Positions 7,425 through 15,743 of a DNA stretch of 55,209 nucleotides are shown piece by piece. The stretch is from assembly GCA_009786455.1 (NCBI GenBank), contig WQTD01000012.1, positions 10,983 through 66,191 of the forward strand. Direction: 5' to 3'. Source of the DNA: Treponema sp. (lineage in GTDB: Bacteria > Spirochaetota > Spirochaetia > Treponematales > Breznakiellaceae). Both the position numbers and the translations under genes were made by a program. The notes beneath the pieces were generated by a model. The model saw only the letters and a program-made list of their open reading frames with translations. It was not told the origin of the DNA and searched no databases. The first letter of the stretch is position 1; the number at the start of each line of letters is the position of its first letter.

Positions 7425-9098
7425 ATGAGTTTTATTGCTCAGGGTATAAAGTCTCTCATTAACAGGAATCAATCTGCCGTTAAAAAAGCCGAGGAGGTTG
7501 ATCTTCCCGCCGATCAGGATCTGGTAAGAGCAGGCGCGCTTCTGGCGCGTGAAAGAAACTTTAAAGACCTTGTCAGCGTATTTGTCGAACAGGCTCAGGA
7601 CATTTCCCGCGTTGATCTGACTGCTTTCTATATTTTAAAGGATGCGGATGATCGTAAAAGCGATTTGAAACTTGCGTTCAAAAGGGGAAGGTATCCGGTG
7701 CCTGAAACAATTTCCGGAACAAGCGAGCTTGTACTTTTTCTGCGCGAATGTAAAGAGGCTCTGATTTTTAACAATAAACAAGCGCTGGAAAAAGGAAAGG
7801 CACAAAAAGAAAATATAACCGCCGGATTTTTAAGGGAAGTTCTGATTAATCCCGAAATGAAAAGCGGAATGGCTCTCCCAATTGTAAGCCCGCCGCGCGA
7901 AATCGGCGTTATGTTTGCTGTCTCACTTAAACCGTGTTTCTTTAACCGGCGCCGCTTTCATTTTCTGGACTCTTATACAAAACTCGCAGCCGGCGCGATG
8001 CAAACATCACTTCTTTTTGAGGAAACGAAAGAGTCCAACAAAAAGATCGATGCCATGGAAAGGTATCAGGATAATGTATTTAATTCAATGACCAACATGA
8101 TCATCACCACAGACGCGTCAGGAAAAATATATTACTTTAATGAAGCAGCCGCGCTATCAATGAATCTCAGGGAAAAAGACCTTGGCCGCAATTTTGACAA
8201 GACTTTCCAGAAATCGCTTTCGGCAAGAACAATAAGAACAATTACAGATTGTCAGAATAACGGAAATGAAATACTTGGACTTGAAGGAATCTTTAAAGGC
8301 GATGGAAATGAACTGGACTACTCTCTCAATGTTTCGCCGTTAAAAACTCCCAGGGGAAAAAAAGAAGGCTTAACGCTGTTATTCACAAACCAGACCAGGG
8401 AAAAGGAACTGAAACAAACGGTACAGGCTGTCAGCGATGAAAGACGCGTGATTAAGGACATGTTTACGCGGTATATGTCGCAGGAGGTAGTGGCAAGCCT
8501 GATGGAATCCCCTGATAATATAAAACTTGGCGGAGACAAAAGAAACGCCACCGTTTTCTTCGCCGATATCCGCGGCTATACAAGTTTTTCGGAGAACCGC
8601 GATCCGCAGGCAATCGTAGAAATTTTAAACGAGTACTTCAGCGCGGCGGTAGAAAATATCGTGCAGTATAAAGGCTATATTGATAAATTTATCGGGGACT
8701 GCATTATGGCGGTATGGGGCGTTCCAATGCTGCCTGACAAGGATGACGCAATTAACGCTGTCTCATGCGCACTGGCGATTCAAAAGCTGGTTCGTTCAAC
8801 AAAAAGAAAATTTTTTAAAAAAGACGCTTCGCGTCTTCGCGTCGGTATAGGCGTCAATACAGGACCTCTTGTGGCGGGAAACCTTGGGAGCATGCAGAGA
8901 ATGGAATATTCCGTTATCGGTGATACGGTTAACCTCGCGTCGAGACTGGAAGGCGTAGCAGGACCTGATGAAGTAATCATCTCCAAATCAACCAAAGAAC
9001 AATTAGGAAACGCGTTTAAACTTGAAAAAAGAGAATCAATACGTGTAAAAGGAAAGGAAAAACCCATTCAAATATTTAATGTGCTGGGTTTAAATTAA
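7425..9098 (+). CDS. GAF-PAS-class III adenylate cyclase
   Basis: The 557-residue protein from ATG 7425 has no membrane segment. Residues about 35-215 look like a GAF sensor, about 225-370 a PAS domain (TNMIITTDASGKIYYFNEAA), and 375-557 a class III cyclase. Catalytic residues are visible: metal-binding aspartates in VFFADIRGYTSF and FIGDCIMAVWG, and the late block VIGDTVNLASRLEG with Asn and Arg for transition-state binding. The lysine in DKFIGD and the aspartate in GDTVN agree with ATP rather than GTP as substrate. It should make cAMP in response to a ligand or redox signal in the cytoplasm. The longer frame from 7266 was not used, because its first 53 codons are low-complexity and overlap the promoter region. 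A HEAT protein follows 62 nt downstream and may be co-transcribed. Confidence 0.9.
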   Translation: MSFIAQGIKSLINRNQSAVKKAEEVDLPADQDLVRAGALLARERNFKDLVSVFVEQAQDISRVDLTAFYILKDADDRKSDLKLAFKRGRYPVPETISGTSELVLFLRECKEALIFNNKQALEKGKAQKENITAGFLREVLINPEMKSGMALPIVSPPREIGVMFAVSLKPCFFNRRRFHFLDSYTKLAAGAMQTSLLFEETKESNKKIDAMERYQDNVFNSMTNMIITTDASGKIYYFNEAAALSMNLREKDLGRNFDKTFQKSLSARTIRTITDCQNNGNEILGLEGIFKGDGNELDYSLNVSPLKTPRGKKEGLTLLFTNQTREKELKQTVQAVSDERRVIKDMFTRYMSQEVVASLMESPDNIKLGGDKRNATVFFADIRGYTSFSENRDPQAIVEILNEYFSAAVENIVQYKGYIDKFIGDCIMAVWGVPMLPDKDDAINAVSCALAIQKLVRSTKRKFFKKDASRLRVGIGVNTGPLVAGNLGSMQRMEYSVIGDTVNLASRLEGVAGPDEVIISKSTKEQLGNAFKLEKRESIRVKGKEKPIQIFNVLGLN

Positions 9099-9160
9099 AA
9101 TAGTGTTATTCGGCGACTAACCGAGTTGTCAAACAAGTCCAATATTTTAAGGGGTTTTAA

Positions 9161-11779
9161 ATGATAGCGGCGTTAAATTCAATATTAAAAATAGAATTAC
9201 CGGCATGGGTTTACATCTGCGCTCTTGCAGCGTTGATTCTCCTCGCGCTTTTTCTGATTTGGTTTATACATACCCGTATTTTCAAATACAGGCTGCGAAA
9301 AATGAATAGTACCCATAATACCGATGAACATGCGGAAGCCATTCAAACATTCCAAAAGCATTATCCTGCTGACAGGCTGACGCTTTATTCAAAACGCATG
9401 GAAAGATACTCGCGCCAAATGGGACCCCAGATTGTTAGAGAAACAGGACTGGCGGATAAATGGGTGCAGAAGCTTTCTTCTTCATCATTGCCAAGAACAG
9501 CCGATCTGCGGCGCGTCCTTCTTTATTGTCCCCAGTCAGCTTTATTTAAGGCATTTCTTGCGGCAGGGAATCATCCGCATCTGAAAAAATATTTTTTTGA
9601 ATGGATGGAAGATGAAGGAGAAGAAAAAGTAATCCGTCTGTTGGCGGAGTCTTGTAGAGGCGAAGATTTTGATCCGGCATCAGGCAAGACATTCCTTGAT
9701 AACCACAGCGTCCTCCTTCGGGATCTTACAGGCGAATCTGAATGGTATGCCCGTTATTTTGCATACAAGATTCTTCTGCTGGACAAGGAGGAACTTGCTC
9801 AAAGAAGCCTTGAAGCGGGACTCATGGATTCACATCCGCTGGTAAGAAAAATACTTACAGAAAATTTCAATACAGACGAAAGGGAGAAAGTCTGGAATAT
9901 ATTATGGGAAAAACTGGTTAAAGATCCTGTATATGAAGTACGCAAAACAGCCCGCAGGCGAATCGCCGGGGAATACATGGATCTTTACAGCCTCATGGAA
10001 AAAGATTTTGATACCGATGAAACTTTCAGAGTGCTGGAACTGCTTGATCCGGATTCCCTGGAAGACAGATCTTTTGCAATGGCAATTCTTGAAAGCGACG
10101 ATAAAGAACTCCGGTTTCCCGCCGCAGCTTTTCTTGATAAGTGCGGAGTATTGTCATCAATCCTCGCGCAAAACACCTTTGATGAACCGAATAAAATCGA
10201 TCAAAATATAAATCTTTTGCAGAAAGCGCTTGAGGTCAATGTTTCGGGTTTTCTGAAAGATTATCCTTCAAATGACGGAGGACCGCTTTTGGTTGTCGCA
10301 AGATTGTTTGCAGAATCAAACGGAACGCACGATGGTATTTGCCTTCTTGCAAAAAAAGTCTTTGCCTTTTTTAGCAATAAAAAACCTGAACCTTTAACAA
10401 AAGAAATATACACAAAAACTCTGGAAGCAATATCAATCAACGGAAATATAAAAGCATACGAACTTTTAGCGGAAGAACTTGAAAAGAAGGAAAACGATCC
10501 TCTTTTCCTCGATCTGCTGTTACCCCGTATTCCTGTAAAAGCCGAGTTGATATTCCCGCCGATTTTATTCAGGTTTCTAAGAAATTCAACATTTTCTCCA
10601 AGGGATAAACTTGAACAGATACTCGGCAGCTTCAGACCGGATTGTATTCTACCGGAAGCTTTCCGTATATTAAACGGCAGCCGTGCGGAATTCCCGCACG
10701 AAGTACGCATAAGCGCATTGAAAATTCTTGTACGGTTGCGCCTTCCCTTCTGCATACAGCGCATACTGGAAAGCCTTCCCACATTAAAGAGTGACGAAAC
10801 AGAAGACTTTGCGCGCCTTCTGACCGAATATCCTAAGGATGTTTTTGAAGAAAAAGCGAAAACGCTTCTGGAATCTCCCGATGCGAAGATACGCGCTTCA
10901 TTAATTTCCATACTGCCCGCGACAAAAAATACAGGGTTCCTGAAGGAAATCAGATCATCCCTAAAAGACGTTGATCCGGACGTACGGGTCGCGGCAATCA
11001 AGGCTCTTCTGGGATTTGGCGAGATTAAACTACTTAATCAGGAAACTTCCATGCTTCATGATCCTGTAGAAAGAGTTCGTCTTGCCACAGCGGAAGTCAT
11101 TGCAAAGCACGGAAATACAGCCGCGCTGGAAATTCTAAAAAATACAATAAACGATCCCAATGAAACCGATTCCGTAAAAACAGGAGTCATAAAAGGGCTG
11201 GGACAGGCTGTCAGTGCGGAAGGCATCCCCATTCTTGTAACGGTTCTTGATTCCGATTCCATGATTGAGTTCCGCAAAGACGCTGAAGAAGCCCTGTCCA
11301 ATAGAACGTCAAAACGCGATATAACGCAGCTAATAGAAATTTTTAAAGATACTGAACCGCAGCTGCGGGAAAAATTGATTCCGGTCTTCAAAGGCATGGG
11401 AAGGCAGGCGGAACCGTGGATACTGGAGATATTAAAAGACGAAGTTGCTTCCTTTAAACCGTACCTTGTAAAAATCCTTGAAGAAACAGGTTATGTAGAA
11501 GAAGCAAAAAGACAACTTTCCAACAGGGACGTTGAAGTGAGAAGAGACGCCGCTAAACTTCTCTCTTTACTGGATACATTAACAGCCTTCAGGGGACTGG
11601 TTCTGGCGGCCAAAGATCCGGACCAAGAAGTGCGAATCTGCGTAGTAAAAGCGCTGGAAAAATTAAAAAGCGACAGCAGCCGCGAAATACTGGAAAAATT
11701 AAAAGAAGACCCGGACAGCCGTATTCGCAAATATACGTTTTGGGCTATGGAAAGACTGGATTCGCTTGGATTGGAATAA
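9161..11779 (+). CDS. Membrane-anchored HEAT-repeat protein
   Basis: The 872-residue protein starts with a short periplasmic stretch and one transmembrane helix (residues about 17-38, IYICALAALILLALFLIWF-like). A charged, helical cytoplasmic region follows. HEAT/PBS-lyase-type repeats of 30-35 residues are clear from about residue 590 to the end, with repeated D-x-x-x-x-V-R-x-x-A motifs (DPDVRVAAIKALLGF, DVEVRRDAAKLLSLL, DQEVRICVVKALEKL). Similar but weaker repeats occur earlier (HPLVRKILTENF). HEAT solenoids are protein-binding scaffolds; no enzymatic motif is seen. A Shine-Dalgarno AAGGGG precedes ATG 9161. It lies directly after the cyclase and could be its partner or a cAMP-linked scaffold; this is only inferred from position. 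A hairpin terminator follows the stop. Confidence 0.75.
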   Translation: MIAALNSILKIELPAWVYICALAALILLALFLIWFIHTRIFKYRLRKMNSTHNTDEHAEAIQTFQKHYPADRLTLYSKRMERYSRQMGPQIVRETGLADKWVQKLSSSSLPRTADLRRVLLYCPQSALFKAFLAAGNHPHLKKYFFEWMEDEGEEKVIRLLAESCRGEDFDPASGKTFLDNHSVLLRDLTGESEWYARYFAYKILLLDKEELAQRSLEAGLMDSHPLVRKILTENFNTDEREKVWNILWEKLVKDPVYEVRKTARRRIAGEYMDLYSLMEKDFDTDETFRVLELLDPDSLEDRSFAMAILESDDKELRFPAAAFLDKCGVLSSILAQNTFDEPNKIDQNINLLQKALEVNVSGFLKDYPSNDGGPLLVVARLFAESNGTHDGICLLAKKVFAFFSNKKPEPLTKEIYTKTLEAISINGNIKAYELLAEELEKKENDPLFLDLLLPRIPVKAELIFPPILFRFLRNSTFSPRDKLEQILGSFRPDCILPEAFRILNGSRAEFPHEVRISALKILVRLRLPFCIQRILESLPTLKSDETEDFARLLTEYPKDVFEEKAKTLLESPDAKIRASLISILPATKNTGFLKEIRSSLKDVDPDVRVAAIKALLGFGEIKLLNQETSMLHDPVERVRLATAEVIAKHGNTAALEILKNTINDPNETDSVKTGVIKGLGQAVSAEGIPILVTVLDSDSMIEFRKDAEEALSNRTSKRDITQLIEIFKDTEPQLREKLIPVFKGMGRQAEPWILEILKDEVASFKPYLVKILEETGYVEEAKRQLSNRDVEVRRDAAKLLSLLDTLTAFRGLVLAAKDPDQEVRICVVKALEKLKSDSSREILEKLKEDPDSRIRKYTFWAMERLDSLGLE

Positions 11780-11783
11780 AAAG

Positions 11784-11819
11784 GAGGGATTAACGCCGCG
11801 TGACAGACGCTAATCCCTC
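11784..11819 (+). terminator. Terminator after the HEAT gene
   Basis: GAGGGATTA (11784-11792) pairs with TAATCCCTC (11811-11819) around a loop with partial extra pairing. An A/T-rich tail with a short T run follows. It lies between convergent genes and may act on both strands. Confidence 0.6.
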
Positions 11820-11839
11820 AATATTTTATATAAGCTAAA

Positions 11840-12334
11840 TTAACTTATATCACATTTACATCCGCCGGTTCTGGGATTATCCCTGCGGTTGGGCATATTG
11901 TTTTTTTGCGGCATGTTTTTTTGCGGACCGAAGTTATGACCAGGACCAAAATGACCGCGTCCAAAATTATTGTTTCTCTGATTAAAACCGAAGTTAAAAT
12001 TTCCCATTCTTTCACGGATACCGGAAGCTAAATCGTATGTTTTACCTTCGATCGTGACTTTTTTCGGCATAATGAAATTTTTAAAAGCATTTCCTTCAAC
12101 AGAAATTTTAGCGCCTTCCTTTAAGCCGTTTATAAAATTTATATAACGGTTTAAAACAGGAACAACAAAAACAGAATCGCCGCTTTCAACGGCAACCATG
12201 CCTTTTTCCAGTTTAACTATTCCGTCGATTGTAACGACTTCGCGCTGCCTTTCCGGCCGTTCTGCCTTGTCCTGGGCAAAAATTGCACCTGTTGTCAAAA
12301 TACAAGCCAACAGAAAAATAACCAATCTCTTCAT
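11840..12334 (-). CDS. Secreted protein of unknown function with Asn/Gly/His-rich tail
   Basis: Function not recognised. The 164-residue product has a signal peptide (MKRLVIFLLACILTTGAIFAQ, cleavage after AQ-type site at about residue 21). A compact region of about residues 30-105 follows (VVTIDGIVKLEKGMVAVESGD, then EGAKISVEGNAF), which reads like a small beta-barrel with an OB-like strand pattern. The last 55 residues are low-complexity, rich in Asn, Phe, Gly, His and Pro, and end in CKCDIS. The tail resembles metal-binding tails but no specific ligand set can be claimed. A strong Shine-Dalgarno (GGAGG) precedes ATG 12334. It diverges from the alkyltransferase gene across a region with inverted TTATTCA repeats. 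Confidence 0.6.
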   Translation of the reverse strand: MKRLVIFLLACILTTGAIFAQDKAERPERQREVVTIDGIVKLEKGMVAVESGDSVFVVPVLNRYINFINGLKEGAKISVEGNAFKNFIMPKKVTIEGKTYDLASGIRERMGNFNFGFNQRNNNFGRGHFGPGHNFGPQKNMPQKNNMPNRRDNPRTGGCKCDIS

Positions 12335-12380
12335 AAAAACCTCCTGGGCGCCGTCTGGCTGCCGTATAATTTATAATGTA

Positions 12381-12430
12381 GTTATTCAGAAATTTTATTT
12401 TTTGAATAACTTTATTAACTTTCTGAATAA
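12381..12430. repeat. Nested inverted repeats of TTATTCA in the divergent intergenic region
   Basis: TTATTCAGAAA at 12382-12392 is perfectly inverted at 12420-12430 (11 bp). A third copy, TGAATAAC at 12403-12410, pairs with GTTATTCA at 12381-12388. The array lies between two divergent starts, just upstream of the -10 at 12455, and is a good operator candidate for either gene. Confidence 0.5.
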
Positions 12431-12451
12431 ATAACCAAAGACCAATATTTA

Positions 12452-12460
12452 TGTTACAAT
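12452..12460 (+). promoter_or_regulatory. Extended -10 abutting the alkyltransferase start (leaderless candidate)
   Basis: TGT plus TACAAT (12455-12460) ends 7 nt before ATG 12468. No -35 consensus and no Shine-Dalgarno are present. Confidence 0.45.
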
Positions 12461-12467
12461 TTATCAA

Positions 12468-12950
12468 ATGAAAAAAATATTTTTTTATGATTATAAAATC
12501 TGTAACCTAAAAAAAACATTATGTCTGGGAATTGCCGAAGAAGACGGAGCAATCTGCCGGGTTTGTTTCAGTCCGCTGAAAAAACCGGAATGTTTTGAAG
12601 AAGGAGAAACTCCGCTTATAAAAAAAACTTCTGTCCAGCTTGATGAATATTTCATGGGAAAACGAAAAAAATTCGATATACCGCTGAAATTAAACGGCAC
12701 TGGATTTCAAATAAAAGTGTGGACTGCGCTTCAAAAAATCGAATACGGAGAAAGACGCAATTACGGTTTTTTGGCAGACATGATCGGAAACCCAAAAGCA
12801 AGCCGCGCTGTTGGCATGGCAAATAACCGTAATCCGATAGTGATAATCGTACCGTGCCACAGAATAATCGGACATGACGGCAGCCTTACAGGTTACGCAG
12901 GAGGGCTTGAGCTAAAACAAAGTCTGCTTGATTTGGAAGCGGGAATTTAA
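12468..12950 (+). CDS. ogt: Methylated-DNA--protein-cysteine methyltransferase
   Basis: The 160-residue protein shows the alkyltransferase domain with the active-site PCHRIIG at Cys130, preceded by the helix-turn-helix block FQIKVWTALQKIEYGERRNYG and RAVGMANNRNP, and followed by GYAGGLELKQSLLDLE. These proteins remove O6-alkyl groups from guanine in DNA by moving them to their own cysteine, a one-time reaction. The N-terminal about 70 residues form the small poorly conserved domain. The gene is alone in its direction, converging on the membrane module 10 nt after its stop. Its start has no Shine-Dalgarno; the -10 lies immediately upstream. Confidence 0.93.
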   Translation: MKKIFFYDYKICNLKKTLCLGIAEEDGAICRVCFSPLKKPECFEEGETPLIKKTSVQLDEYFMGKRKKFDIPLKLNGTGFQIKVWTALQKIEYGERRNYGFLADMIGNPKASRAVGMANNRNPIVIIVPCHRIIGHDGSLTGYAGGLELKQSLLDLEAGI

Positions 12951-12960
12951 TATCTGAATA

Positions 12961-14739
12961 TTAACCATGCTGCGCGGACAGCGCAATCAATGCAACAATA
13001 AGCAATATTGCCATAACAACTATATATACAGCAAGCGCAGACATAAAACCCATACTCAACACAAGCCAAATACCCAGATTATTGAGAATAGAACGGTAAA
13101 TAAAGACAAAGCCGTGAAAAATAACCGGCAGTACCGGAAGCATTACTGCAAAAAGATAACGCGGTTTCATTTTTACGCGGTAACGCCATCCGATAATAAT
13201 GATAAATATGGCAGCCGGAAGGAAGAACAATGCAGAACCTATACGGTTCAAAATTTCCGCCTGAAAAATCTGATAAACATACCCGGTATCCGTAAATTTT
13301 TGCGCCGCGGCGAAGAGCTCGCTTATCTGAAGATCATGCAAACCCCTGCGTATATCGGAAAGAAGCATAAGATCGTCAAAACTTATGTCAAGAAAAACGC
13401 CGCCGACAGGTTTGTCTCCGTAAAGCCATTCACTGTCAAAATTATTACTCTCATCATAACGATCAAGAGCGTGCGTTAAAATTAAAACCTGCTGTTTCCC
13501 GTTTAAAATAAAAGGCAAAAGCTTTGCATACCGTGATCTTGCGCTGCCAGTCAGGCGGGACTCTTCATCAAATGACATATATTCAAATCCCATTCCATAA
13601 GCTATATCTTCTGATGTTGTAAGACTGGAAAAACGAAGTATCGCTCTGCCTCTGTCATCAGGAAGTGAAAAGACAGCGCCTGTTAAAATTTCACCAAGGG
13701 ATAATTCCATTTCATCAATAAAAAAAGCGGTCTCTTTGGAACCAAGTTCGCTTAAGGCAAGGAAATTAACAGCATCAGGATCGTCAGGAGTATAAGCAAG
13801 AAGTTCCTGAAAAATATAGTAGGCGCGAATCCATTCTCCTGTGTTCATCGCCTGATAACCTGAATTTTTTAATTGAAATAACCTGTAAAGACGGGCTTCC
13901 ATTAAGTTTGGTTCCTGGGATGAAATCATGTTCCATGCGTCGCTTGCAAGACGCGTACAGTTTCTTTCTTCTGCGCTTCCGGTTTCAGCCAGCCTGCTTC
14001 CGAGCGTAAAAAGCCAATGCGCTTCATAATAATGTTTCTCGTTGTAAGCCAGAGTACCCATGTTTACAGCCTGTACTACGGTTAAAACGGGCTGACGATC
14101 CGCTACGGATGAAAAATTCGCAGAAATAGCGGGCTCCCTTAAATCCCTTGTTAACGCGGTTCTTGCAAGATTCCTCTCTCTTGTTTCTTCCAGCCGCTTT
14201 TTATCAAGATTAATTTCAATATCGACCTTCAAATCAGCAAGCTCCGGGCTGTTAAGCCAAATAAAATCGCAAATAGCGAGAAACTGCGACGCTTCAACCC
14301 ATTCGCCGCTGCTCCTGTGTTCATAAGCATAATTTTTAGAAAGCTGATAAAGCTCTCCGTTATAAAGCATGTTATCTTCACTGTTCCTGACAAGCGGAAG
14401 AATTAAAAAGAAAATCAACCCGTATATAACCGCTGCGCAGATCGCGGTAATTACAGAAACAAGCAGCCGTTTGAAAAACACATCGGAGAAACTCTGGTAA
14501 TTTTCCTCAAAGGTAACAAAACCAAAAGGAACAACAAGCGCAGCAAGAGCCAGCGCGGGATACCAGTTAAAAAATTCCAGAAAACCCTGAGTTACCCGCC
14601 ATGAACGCGAATAAAGCAAAAGAGGCGCTTCGGATCCGGGAAAAATAAAACGAAAAAGTATAATCAAAAGACCGGTTAAAATTATATAAATAATAAATAT
14701 CCACTGAGGCGAACGGAGTTTCTCAATATTAAGCGTCAT
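12961..14739 (-). CDS. Polytopic membrane protein of unknown function with TPR-like soluble region
   Basis: Function not recognised. The 592-residue protein has N-terminal membrane segments at about residues 12-32, 58-76 and 88-115. A large soluble region of about residues 125-480 contains helix pairs with TPR character (NEKHYYEAHWLFTLGSRLAE, TGEWIRAYYIFQELLAYTPD). Three C-terminal membrane segments follow, with a short loop MKPRYLF. The pattern suggests an envelope complex with the solenoid exposed on one face. It overlaps the upstream gene by 11 nt, indicating translational coupling, and both are transcribed away from gpsA. No enzymatic motifs are seen. The pair resembles spirochaete-specific conserved hypotheticals; this cannot be confirmed here. 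Confidence 0.65.
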   Translation of the reverse strand: MTLNIEKLRSPQWIFIIYIILTGLLIILFRFIFPGSEAPLLLYSRSWRVTQGFLEFFNWYPALALAALVVPFGFVTFEENYQSFSDVFFKRLLVSVITAICAAVIYGLIFFLILPLVRNSEDNMLYNGELYQLSKNYAYEHRSSGEWVEASQFLAICDFIWLNSPELADLKVDIEINLDKKRLEETRERNLARTALTRDLREPAISANFSSVADRQPVLTVVQAVNMGTLAYNEKHYYEAHWLFTLGSRLAETGSAEERNCTRLASDAWNMISSQEPNLMEARLYRLFQLKNSGYQAMNTGEWIRAYYIFQELLAYTPDDPDAVNFLALSELGSKETAFFIDEMELSLGEILTGAVFSLPDDRGRAILRFSSLTTSEDIAYGMGFEYMSFDEESRLTGSARSRYAKLLPFILNGKQQVLILTHALDRYDESNNFDSEWLYGDKPVGGVFLDISFDDLMLLSDIRRGLHDLQISELFAAAQKFTDTGYVYQIFQAEILNRIGSALFFLPAAIFIIIIGWRYRVKMKPRYLFAVMLPVLPVIFHGFVFIYRSILNNLGIWLVLSMGFMSALAVYIVVMAILLIVALIALSAQHG

Positions 14740-15658
14740 TGCCGCTCCGCCTTTTAATAATAAAAATCAGGAATGAATAAAGATGCAGTAAGAGACCGGC
14801 GCTGAGGAACATAAAAGGAACGGCGAAATCCAAAGGAATAATACCTTTTACGAAGGAGGAAATTATTTCCTGCATCTCCGGCGTATTAATAAATGAGCAA
14901 AAAGAAAGTATACCCCTAAACGCAAGAATTCCCAAAAAAAGATTTGCAAGCGGCCATGCGCTGAATTTTATAACATTACCCAATGAACATAAAAGAAAAA
15001 TCAGGGAACCTGCATAAATTAAAAAAGACAAAAGACTTTTTGAATATTTTTCTTGAAACATCCCGGCGTTTAACCTGATGTCAATGGAAAGACTTTTTAA
15101 AAACCACGGAGTATCATCCCTGAACGGAATGGACGGAAGATCAAAACCGGCGTTTACAGATTCAAGGTAAATCATCGGCTGACCAGGCAAAGCGGTAACG
15201 CGCGGACCCAGCGGCTGTGAAGCGCCGTTCAATAAAACTACAACAGTCTCATTTCTATGCAATGAATTGGACAGCATCAAACCTTTGCCGCCAAGAGGTA
15301 TACCCGGACTTTGCGCAGGAGGAACGGATTTCCAGTTATCAAGAAGAAATGAAATACCTAAACAGAAAACAAGAGAAAGTCCCATAATTGTAAAAACCGT
15401 CATAAGCGCGGAATATTCCTGTCTTGCCGAATAGCATAATGAAAAAAGAATGGAAAAAAACAGCGCAAGCGATAAAGCCCAATGAGCAGATGTAATAAGA
15501 AGAGTAAGCGTAGTTTCAGGTTTCGGCGGTAAATTCATCGCCCACCCAACCCTTAAGGCAAGAAACCTGAATAATACCGCTGTCAGAAAAATAATAAGAA
15601 AACTAATACAGAAAAGAATTGTTTGTTTAGCAAAATTCTTCACAATTAAGCTTAACAT
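14729..15658 (-). CDS. Integral membrane protein, partner of the following membrane/TPR protein
   Basis: Function not recognised. The 309-residue protein has about six or seven membrane segments: residues 11-35, 48-70, 83-105, then a soluble loop of about 80 residues (LMLSNSLHRNETVVVLLNG and FDLPSIPFRDDTPWF), then segments at about 208-225, 233-255 and 275-300. The loop between the two membrane halves is likely periplasmic. The tail is basic (KRRSGNDA). ATG 15658 lacks a clear Shine-Dalgarno. The gene diverges from gpsA across 85 nt and overlaps the 592-residue membrane gene, so the two probably act together. Confidence 0.65.
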   Translation of the reverse strand: MLSLIVKNFAKQTILFCISFLIIFLTAVLFRFLALRVGWAMNLPPKPETTLTLLITSAHWALSLALFFSILFSLCYSARQEYSALMTVFTIMGLSLVFCLGISFLLDNWKSVPPAQSPGIPLGGKGLMLSNSLHRNETVVVLLNGASQPLGPRVTALPGQPMIYLESVNAGFDLPSIPFRDDTPWFLKSLSIDIRLNAGMFQEKYSKSLLSFLIYAGSLIFLLCSLGNVIKFSAWPLANLFLGILAFRGILSFCSFINTPEMQEIISSFVKGIIPLDFAVPFMFLSAGLLLHLYSFLIFIIKRRSGNDA

Positions 15659-15706
15659 GGCAGAAAAACTGGCGCAAGAGGCAGCAGGAGTCCCGCAGAA
15701 ACCTTA

Positions 15707-15735
15707 TTGAGAAAATTTCCAAAATGCCTCATAAT
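15707..15735 (+). promoter_or_regulatory. gpsA promoter, leaderless arrangement
   Basis: TTGAGA (15707-15712), a 17-nt spacer and CATAAT (15730-15735). Only 8 nt separate the -10 from ATG 15744, so transcription should start at or within a base or two of the start codon. No Shine-Dalgarno is present. Confidence 0.6.
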
Positions 15736-15743
15736 AAATTGAT

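Noticed and set aside
10261-11001. 246-codon minus-strand frame inside the HEAT gene
   Set aside because: Antisense to the HEAT repeats, Ser/Arg-rich, no start signal; typical shadow frame.
12967-13479. 170-codon plus-strand frame after the alkyltransferase
   Set aside because: Antisense to the 592-residue membrane gene; Asn/Lys/Tyr-rich translation is the complement of membrane segments.
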